64,000 nt of DNA from Haliea sp. E1-2-M8 (GTDB lineage: Bacteria > Pseudomonadota > Gammaproteobacteria > Pseudomonadales > Halieaceae), in NCBI RefSeq assembly GCF_030649675.1, contig NZ_JAUTDR010000002.1:124001-188000 (forward strand). The letters run 5' to 3'. Below are positions 58,156 through 64,000 of the stretch, piece by piece. The notes under the pieces were generated by a model that saw only the letters and a program-made list of their open reading frames with translations, was not told where the DNA came from and made no database searches. The stretch's first letter is position 1, and every line of letters starts with the position of its first letter. The position numbers were made by a program, and so were the translations under genes.

Positions 58156-60306
58156 ATGACCCGGATGTTTGAAACGGCGGAAGCCTGTGTGGACCACACA
58201 ATCGCTACCCTCGGCAAACAGATCCGCCTGGGCGCACCACTGGGGCTGGGCAAGCCGGTGCAGCTCATGAACGCTTTCTTCCGCCGCGCCGCCCTCGACC
58301 CTGAAATCGACCTGCACATCTACACCGCGCTGTCGCTCGAAGTGCCCAAGCCCGCCAGTCACATCGAGGCGGAGCTGGCCGGCCCCATCGTCGAGCGCCT
58401 GTTCGGGGACTACGAGCCCCTGGCTTACATGGAGGCCCTGCGGGCCGGCAACATGCCGGCAAACATCCAGGTCAGCGAACTGTATTTCAAGGCGGGCTCA
58501 ATGAAGGGACTGCCCTCCGCCCAGCAAAACTACATCTCCAGCAACTACACCCACATCGCCCGCGACATGGCGGCAGCGGGCGTGAACGTGCTGGTGCAGC
58601 TGGTGGCGGCGCGGGACACCGATGTCGGCTTGTCGCTCAGCCTTTCCTGCAATCCGGACGTGGCGCTGGATGTTATCCGGCTGCGCCGCGGTGGTGACCA
58701 GGATGGTTTTCTCTGCTTTGCCCAGGTGCACCGGGACCTGCCCTTCATGCGCCACGACGCAGAGGTCCCCGCATCCCTGTTCGACGGCGTCGTGGAGAAC
58801 GCCGACTACCACCGCACCCTGTTTGCCGTACCCAACGCTGCGATACCCGCGGCGGACTATGCCACCGCGCTCAATGTCAGCAGCCTGGTGGTGGATGGGG
58901 GTACCCTGCAGATCGGCATCGGCGCACTCGGTGATGCCGTCGCCCACGCCTGCATATTGCGTCACCGCCACCATGATGCCTGGCGCGAACTGCTGCAAAA
59001 CCTGACCCGGATCGACAGCGGCTGCGCCGCCGAACCCACCGTATTCAGCGAGGGCCTCTACGTCTCCACCGAAATGTTCGTCAACGGCATGCTGCACCTG
59101 ATGGAGGCGGGCGTGGTAAAGCGCAGGGTGTTCGACCAGCTGGCGCTGCAGCGGGGTCTCAACGACGGCGTCATCTCCACGGCGATCGACGCGGCGATGC
59201 TGGACTACGCCCGCGCCTGCGGGCTGATGCCGCGCCTGCTGGATGAGGCCGCGCTGGCCGAGCTATGCCATTGGGGCCTGGTGCCCGAGGCTCTGGTGAT
59301 TGCGGGCGACGGCTTGAAGCTGCACGGTGAAAGGCTGTGCAACGACATGGAGGATCCCGACACCCGCTCCGCGCTGCTGCGGGCAACAGCGGGTACCGAG
59401 CTGCGCCATGGCCGGGTGCTGCACGGTGGTTTCTTCCTCGGGCCCCGTGATTTTTATCAGAAACTGCGCGATCTGGACGAGGCCGGTCACGAAAAGATCT
59501 GCATGACCAGCGTCCAGCGCACCAACCAGCTGCTGCTCAACTACCCACTGTACTGCGCCCAGCGGCGCCACGCCCGCTTCATCAACACGGGCATGATGGT
59601 GAGCCTCAGTGGCGCGGTCACCTCCGACGCGCTGGAAGACGGCACGGTGATCAGTGGCGTGGGCGGGCAGTACAACTTTGTGGCCATGGCCCACGACCTG
59701 CCGGGCGCGCGCTCGATCCTGTGCATTCGCGCCACCCGCGGCAAGGGCAAGCATGTGCAATCGAATATCGTGCCGCACTATGGCCACACCACCATCCCTC
59801 GCCACCTGCGGGATATCATCGTCACTGAATATGGCATCGCGGACCTGCGCGGGCAGAGTGATGCCGAGATCATCCGGCGCCTGATCGCCATCGCCGACAG
59901 CCGTTTTCAGCAGGAACTCACAGACTGGGCCATTGAACACGGCAAGCTGCCCGAGGACTACGAGATACCGGCGGCGGCCCGGGACAACACTCCCTACCGC
60001 ATCGCCAGCGCGCTGAGCAGCCATATCGCCGACGGCCTGCTGCCGTCCTACCCCTTCGGCACCCAGCTGACCGCGGAAGAACTGACGCTCAGCGCGAGCC
60101 TGCGGCGGATCAAGGCTTTGAGCGAGGAACCCGCGCACTTCCTCAAGGAAATTGTGCGCGCCCTGCTGCACCGGGGCGACAAGGAGGCCGCGCGCCCCTG
60201 GCTGGAGCGCATCCACCTGATGCACCCGGACAGCAGCAAGGAGTTCATCGTGCAGCAATTGCTGATGATGGAACTGGAGGAGCACGGTCTCCTGAAAGTA
60301 CGCTAA
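58156..60306 (+). CDS. acetyl-CoA hydrolase/transferase family protein
   Basis: This 716-residue protein has the acetyl-CoA hydrolase/transferase fold: an N-terminal domain with APLGLGKPVQLMNAFFRRAA, GLPSAQQNYISSNYTHIARD, and a C-terminal domain with SGAVTSDALEDGTVISGVGG, IRATRGKGKHVQSNIVPHYG and VTEYGIADLRGQSDAEI. Family members move CoA among short acids or hydrolyse acyl-CoA. It is longer than the usual 400-550 residues because of an extended C-terminal part (about 600-716). Ribosome site GGAGAGG before ATG 58156. It stands alone after the propeller lipoprotein. The exact substrate is unknown. Confidence 0.85.
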   Translation: MTRMFETAEACVDHTIATLGKQIRLGAPLGLGKPVQLMNAFFRRAALDPEIDLHIYTALSLEVPKPASHIEAELAGPIVERLFGDYEPLAYMEALRAGNMPANIQVSELYFKAGSMKGLPSAQQNYISSNYTHIARDMAAAGVNVLVQLVAARDTDVGLSLSLSCNPDVALDVIRLRRGGDQDGFLCFAQVHRDLPFMRHDAEVPASLFDGVVENADYHRTLFAVPNAAIPAADYATALNVSSLVVDGGTLQIGIGALGDAVAHACILRHRHHDAWRELLQNLTRIDSGCAAEPTVFSEGLYVSTEMFVNGMLHLMEAGVVKRRVFDQLALQRGLNDGVISTAIDAAMLDYARACGLMPRLLDEAALAELCHWGLVPEALVIAGDGLKLHGERLCNDMEDPDTRSALLRATAGTELRHGRVLHGGFFLGPRDFYQKLRDLDEAGHEKICMTSVQRTNQLLLNYPLYCAQRRHARFINTGMMVSLSGAVTSDALEDGTVISGVGGQYNFVAMAHDLPGARSILCIRATRGKGKHVQSNIVPHYGHTTIPRHLRDIIVTEYGIADLRGQSDAEIIRRLIAIADSRFQQELTDWAIEHGKLPEDYEIPAAARDNTPYRIASALSSHIADGLLPSYPFGTQLTAEELTLSASLRRIKALSEEPAHFLKEIVRALLHRGDKEAARPWLERIHLMHPDSSKEFIVQQLLMMELEEHGLLKVR

Positions 60307-60354
60307 CATCCCCCTGACGCCGCCCGGAAGGCAGCGGCTGACAAGGCGCCAGTA

Positions 60355-61917
60355 GTGTTCGAAGTCATCTGTATCACATTCGCTTTTTTCTTCGGCCTGG
60401 CGGTGCGCCAGGTCGGCCTGCCGCCGCTGGTGGGATTCCTGGCCGCCGGCTTCGCTATCAACCTGTTTGGCCCGGGCCTTGGGCTGCCTTCCGACACCAG
60501 CAATATCCTGCACTATGTCGCCCACCTGGGTGTGTTGATCCTCCTGTTCACGGTAGGACTTAAACTCAAGCTGAAGCAAATTGCCCAGCCGCAGGTGCTG
60601 GGAGGGGCGCTGCTGCACTTTGCCATCAGCGTCGCGGTGTTCGCACCCGGTTTGTACTACCTTGTGGGACTGGACTGGAACACGGCGCTGCTACTGGCAA
60701 TTGCGCTCTCCTTTTCCTCCACCGTGCTGGCGGCGAAGCTGCTGGAATCGAAACGTGAACTGGCGGTATTCCATGGCCGTACCGCCATAGGGATACTAAT
60801 CGTACAGGACGTCATTGCCCTGGTGGTGCTGGCCATCTGGAGCGGCCAGACACCCAACATCTGGGCCCTGGCAGTGTTCGGCCTGCCGCTGTTGCGGCCG
60901 CTGATGCACTGGTTACTGGACTTTGCCGGTCACGATGAACTTCTGGTCCTGATGGGCATGATGTTGGCGCTGGTCATCGGCGGGATGGGCTTCCAGGCCA
61001 TGGGCCTGAGCTCGGAGATTGGCGCCCTGCTTATGGGGGTGCTGCTGTCGAACCACCGCCGGGCCCAGGAACTGTCGGAATCCCTGTGGCCCCTGCGGGA
61101 GATTTTCCTGGTGGGCTTCTTTCTTGAGATCGGCATGTCCGGCCTGCCGGACCTGGAGGCACTGCTGTTCGCTCTCGGCGTAGGCCTCATCCTGCCATTC
61201 AAAGGCCTCCTGTTCTTCCTGCTGCTGATTGCCTTCCGGCTCCGCGCGCGCACCTCCTTCCTCGCCGCCGTCAGCCTCTCCGCCTACAGCGAGTTCGGCC
61301 TGATAGTGGCCGCTGTGGTGCTGCAGGACTGGCTGGTGCCGTTGGCCCTGGCAGTCTCGATCTCCTTCCTCATCGCGGCGCCCCTGAACCGCCTGGCCCA
61401 CCCCCTGTTCGCGCGCCTGGAGGATCGTCTGCAGCGTTTTGAGCGCAGCACCATCCACCCGGATGAACAGCCCACCAATCTGGGCATGGCCGACGTCCTG
61501 ATTTTCGGCATGGGTCGCACCGGTACCGCCGCCTACGATCACCTGCGTGAACTGGGCAGAATGCCGGCGGGCCTTGATGGTGACACCTACAAGGCCAAAG
61601 CCCACCAGGAGGCGGGTCGCAATGTGGTATTTGCCGACGCCGAGGACAGCAACTTCTGGCGCGGTGTGGATGTAACCACATTCGAAGCGGCGGTGCTGGC
61701 CATGGATGACATCGAGGCCAAAGTGGTTGCCGCACGCAGCCTGCGCGCCAAGGGCTTCACCGGCCCCATCGTCTCCCACGCCCTGCACGAGGACCATGTG
61801 GCGCGCATCACCGAGGCCGGGGCCACCCACACCTACCTGACCATGTACCAGGCGGGAATGGGGCTGGCAGACCGAACCATGAGCGCGCTGTACAGCGCTG
61901 ACCCTGGCAGCCCGTAA
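60355..61917 (+). CDS. Kef-type cation/proton antiporter with TrkA-N domain
   Basis: This 520-residue inner membrane protein has about 12 helices of the CPA2 fold (PPLVGFLAAGFAINLFGPG, LSFSSTVLAAKLLESKREL, LSSEIGALLMGVLLSNHRRA, LSAYSEFGLIVAAVVLQDW) and a C-terminal nucleotide-binding TrkA-N domain from about 390, with GMGRTGTAAYDHLRELG instead of the standard GxGxxG pattern. KefB/KefC and the related YbaL export potassium in exchange for protons. GTG at 60355 is used. It follows the acetyl-CoA hydrolase-family gene by 48 bases. Confidence 0.88.
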   Translation: MFEVICITFAFFFGLAVRQVGLPPLVGFLAAGFAINLFGPGLGLPSDTSNILHYVAHLGVLILLFTVGLKLKLKQIAQPQVLGGALLHFAISVAVFAPGLYYLVGLDWNTALLLAIALSFSSTVLAAKLLESKRELAVFHGRTAIGILIVQDVIALVVLAIWSGQTPNIWALAVFGLPLLRPLMHWLLDFAGHDELLVLMGMMLALVIGGMGFQAMGLSSEIGALLMGVLLSNHRRAQELSESLWPLREIFLVGFFLEIGMSGLPDLEALLFALGVGLILPFKGLLFFLLLIAFRLRARTSFLAAVSLSAYSEFGLIVAAVVLQDWLVPLALAVSISFLIAAPLNRLAHPLFARLEDRLQRFERSTIHPDEQPTNLGMADVLIFGMGRTGTAAYDHLRELGRMPAGLDGDTYKAKAHQEAGRNVVFADAEDSNFWRGVDVTTFEAAVLAMDDIEAKVVAARSLRAKGFTGPIVSHALHEDHVARITEAGATHTYLTMYQAGMGLADRTMSALYSADPGSP

Positions 61918-61972
61918 CCGGCCTGTCATGATTGCGGTGGATACTCGGCCGCTGGCATCATCCGGAGGCAGC

Positions 61973-63886
61973 ATGCCAGCGAAAACCACCACCCTGTTGC
62001 TCCTGGCAGCCGCCTGCTTGCTGCAGGGCTGTACCACCGGCGCGCAAGATCAAAGCGACCACTTTGAACTCACCCTGCTGCATGTCAACGACCACCATTC
62101 ACACCTGGAACCGCACAGCCTGGAGTTGGATGTCAGGGAACTGAACCTGCAGACCCGCGCTGCATCGGGCGAGCAACTGGAGGCTGTCACGGTGGCCTAC
62201 GGTGGTTTCCCACTGCTGGCGGGCGCTTTGCAACAACTGGCTGCAACCGCACCCAATGCGATCACCCTGCACGCCGGGGACGCCATCACGGGCACCGCAT
62301 ACTACAGCCTGCTCGGGGGCGAGGCCGATGCCGCGCTGATGAACAGCATCTGTTTCGATGCCCTGGTCGCAGGCAACCATGAGTTCGACGGCGGGGACAG
62401 CGGCTTCGCGACCTTTATCGATGCGCTCTGGAACGGACGCTGCAAGACTCCGGTGCTGGCGGCCAATGTCGCACCGGGGCCGGGCTCGGCGCTGGCGACG
62501 GGCTACCTGCTGCCCTATACCATCCTGGAACGCGGTGCTGAGCAGATTGCCGTCATCGGCATCACTATTGGCGACAAGACCCGGAGCTCCTCGCGCCCGG
62601 ATCAAGGCACCCGTTTCCTCGATGAGCTGGCAACCGCACAGCAGCACATTGATGAACTCACCGGTGCCGGTATCAACAAGATCATTCTGCTGACACACGT
62701 AGGCCTCGCCCGGGATCTGGCGCTGGCCCGCCAGCTGAGCGGTGTCGATGTCATCGTCGGCGGCGATTCCCACTCGCTGCTGGGCGGGGCCGGCCTGACT
62801 GCGTTCGGCCTGCGGCCCGTGGCACCCTACCCCAGCCGCACCACCAACGCCCTGGGCCAGCCGGTCTGCGTGGTCCAGGCCTGGGAGTACGCCCGCCTGC
62901 TCGGTGCCCTCAGCGTCAGCTTTGACAGCGACGGCGTGGTGAGCCGTTGCAGCGGCGCGCCGGTGCTGCCATTCGCCGAGCGCTACGAATACAGAGCCGC
63001 AGACGGCAATATCGCAAACCTCCCTGCAGAGGATGCTGCGCGGGTGACAGACCTGCTGCGCCAGCATGGCGTCCTATTGCCGGTTGCAGCCGATGCCGGG
63101 GCCGATGCCGCGCTGGCGGGGTACCGGGCCCAGCTCGGCAACCTGGCCGGGACGGTGGTCGCCCACGCAGAGGAAGATCTGTGCCGGGACTACCTGCCCG
63201 GGGCCGGCCGCTCCCAGCTCTGTCCTGCCGCCACCACCTGGCAGCATGGCGGTGACATCACCCAGCTGGTGAGTTTCAGCATGCTGGCAGCCACCCCGAC
63301 GGCTGCCATTGCGCTGCAGAACGCCGGCGGGGTGCGGCGCGATATCGCTGGGGGCAGCATCAGCGTGGCGGATGTCTTCGCCCTGCTGCCCTTCAATAAC
63401 ACCCTGGTCACCCAGGAACTGACCGGGAGCGAAATTCTGACCGTGCTGGAGGAAGCGCTGGCACACGCCCTCGCCAGCCCCGCCAATGCCGGGGCCTACC
63501 CCTACACCGCCGGCCTGCGCTACAACGTAGACGCTGCACGTGAGCCGGGCAGGCGCCTGTCCGCCGTGGAGATCAACCCGCGGCTCGCCGGCAGCTGGCA
63601 GCCGCTGGAGCTGAACCAACGCTACACGGTGGTCAGCAACGATTTCATCGCCGCGGGCAAGGATGGCTACACCCTGCTTGGACAGAAATACGACAGGGGA
63701 GAATACACGGCGACCTACACCGAGTACGCCCAGGCCTTTATCGACTACCTGCGCGACCTGACCGCACAGGGGCAAAAGCTGGCAAAGCCCCCGGCAGACA
63801 GCTATTCCACGAGCAGCTATCGCAATGCCGCGGGCTGCACCTACCCGCAACCGCCCGACTGCAACACTACCGTCACCCCCCGGTAA
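61973..63886 (+). CDS. lipoprotein 5'-nucleotidase/UDP-sugar hydrolase family
   Basis: This 637-residue lipoprotein (lipobox LLQGC after a short signal) has an N-terminal metallophosphatase domain with LLHVNDHHSHLEPH, LHAGDAITGTAYY and ALVAGNHEFDGGDSGF, and a C-terminal 5_nucleotid_C domain (about 380-600) with AIALQNAGGVRRDIAGG and FALLPFNNTLV. It removes phosphate from nucleotides at the cell surface or periplasm to give nucleosides. GGAGG at about 61963-61968 before the ATG at 61973 selects this start over the open Met at 61928. Its product, purine nucleosides, is the input of the 23-32 kb locus. A Pho-box-like repeat overlaps its stop. Confidence 0.9.
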   Translation: MPAKTTTLLLLAAACLLQGCTTGAQDQSDHFELTLLHVNDHHSHLEPHSLELDVRELNLQTRAASGEQLEAVTVAYGGFPLLAGALQQLAATAPNAITLHAGDAITGTAYYSLLGGEADAALMNSICFDALVAGNHEFDGGDSGFATFIDALWNGRCKTPVLAANVAPGPGSALATGYLLPYTILERGAEQIAVIGITIGDKTRSSSRPDQGTRFLDELATAQQHIDELTGAGINKIILLTHVGLARDLALARQLSGVDVIVGGDSHSLLGGAGLTAFGLRPVAPYPSRTTNALGQPVCVVQAWEYARLLGALSVSFDSDGVVSRCSGAPVLPFAERYEYRAADGNIANLPAEDAARVTDLLRQHGVLLPVAADAGADAALAGYRAQLGNLAGTVVAHAEEDLCRDYLPGAGRSQLCPAATTWQHGGDITQLVSFSMLAATPTAAIALQNAGGVRRDIAGGSISVADVFALLPFNNTLVTQELTGSEILTVLEEALAHALASPANAGAYPYTAGLRYNVDAAREPGRRLSAVEINPRLAGSWQPLELNQRYTVVSNDFIAAGKDGYTLLGQKYDRGEYTATYTEYAQAFIDYLRDLTAQGQKLAKPPADSYSTSSYRNAAGCTYPQPPDCNTTVTPR

Positions 63887-63908
63887 CTCTACTGTAACTC
63901 CCCGTCAC
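63881..63908 (+). promoter_or_regulatory. Pho-box-like direct repeats upstream of the last gene
   Basis: CGGTAAC (63881-63887) and CTGTAAC (63892-63898) are spaced 11 bases apart as in PhoB sites (CTGTMAT repeats), with a third partial CGTCAC at 63903-63908. It overlaps the nucleotidase stop and ends about 40 bases before the next ATG. Confidence 0.5.
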
Positions 63909-63947
63909 TAGGATGCCCCCGGGTTTGCAATTTCAGGGGAAGAGCAG

Positions 63948-64000
63948 ATGAGCATATGTTCAAGACGCAAGCAGCTGGCACTGGCAGTCGCCATGACCGT
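63948..64000 (+). CDS. start of an exported protein, cut by window edge
   Basis: An ATG at 63948 with AGGGG about 9 bases upstream opens MSICSRRKQLALAVAMT, which looks like a Sec or Tat-type signal start (basic then hydrophobic). Nothing more can be read. With a Pho-box-like site upstream, a phosphate-responsive exported protein is a reasonable inference. Confidence 0.5.
   Translation, partial: MSICSRRKQLALAVAMT

Overview
The window is about 64 kb of GC-rich, densely coding bacterial chromosome. Gene order and families point to a gammaproteobacterium: ybeZ-ybeY-corC-lnt followed by leuS-lptE-holA, cmoAB, a LapD/LapG adhesion switch and AzgA purine transport. TonB-dependent uptake and many lipoproteins fit a marine oligotroph of the Cellvibrionales/Halieaceae type. 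That placement is inferred from gene content, not from a search. No rRNA, tRNA, CRISPR array, prophage or intact insertion sequence was seen.

Region 1 (1-14.7 kb) is a complete LapA-type adhesin module. It holds a TolC-like outer-membrane channel (cut by the window edge), the periplasmic protease LapG, the degenerate c-di-GMP receptor LapD, a 1987-residue adhesin with an N-terminal retention module and a TAAG cleavage motif, a LuxR-type regulator with an atypical receiver, and the type I secretion adaptor and ABC exporter. Near-consensus CRP/Vfr-type palindromes lie before both the adhesin and the exporter operon.

Region 2 (14.7-23.3 kb) is central metabolism: kbl, ctaA, a two-subunit CoA-transferase, the ABC-F ATPase uup, an aromatic/aspartate aminotransferase and pepD. 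Two families of small palindromic repeats sit in its intergenic gaps and recur at 42.4 kb and 51.0 kb.

Region 3 (23.3-31.8 kb) reads as a purine nucleoside scavenging locus. It has an AzgA-type base permease, a purine phosphoribosyltransferase, an exported deaminase-like amidohydrolase with an exported DUF985 cupin, a TonB-dependent receptor, a ribokinase, and a periplasmic purine nucleoside permease-family protein. The last three are translationally packed. A surface lipoprotein 5'-nucleotidase at the right end (62-64 kb) could feed the same pathway.

Region 4 (31.8-42.9 kb) is mixed: a membrane-anchored TPR protein, a SCO1-like copper chaperone, a DedA/YqaA-type pseudogene with an internal deletion, a sulfotransferase-like protein with a class IV aminotransferase, cmoA-cmoB, lon behind a clear sigma-32-type promoter, and a PF12897-type aminotransferase.

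Region 5 (43-55.3 kb) is the conserved miaB / ybeZ-ybeY-corC-lnt / leuS-lptE-holA block. It is interrupted by two exported amidohydrolase-like genes, the second without the usual metal-binding histidines. Region 6 (55.3-64 kb) carries a large beta-propeller/di-haem lipoprotein, an acetyl-CoA hydrolase/transferase-family protein, a Kef-type antiporter, the 5'-nucleotidase, and the start of an exported protein behind a Pho-box-like repeat.
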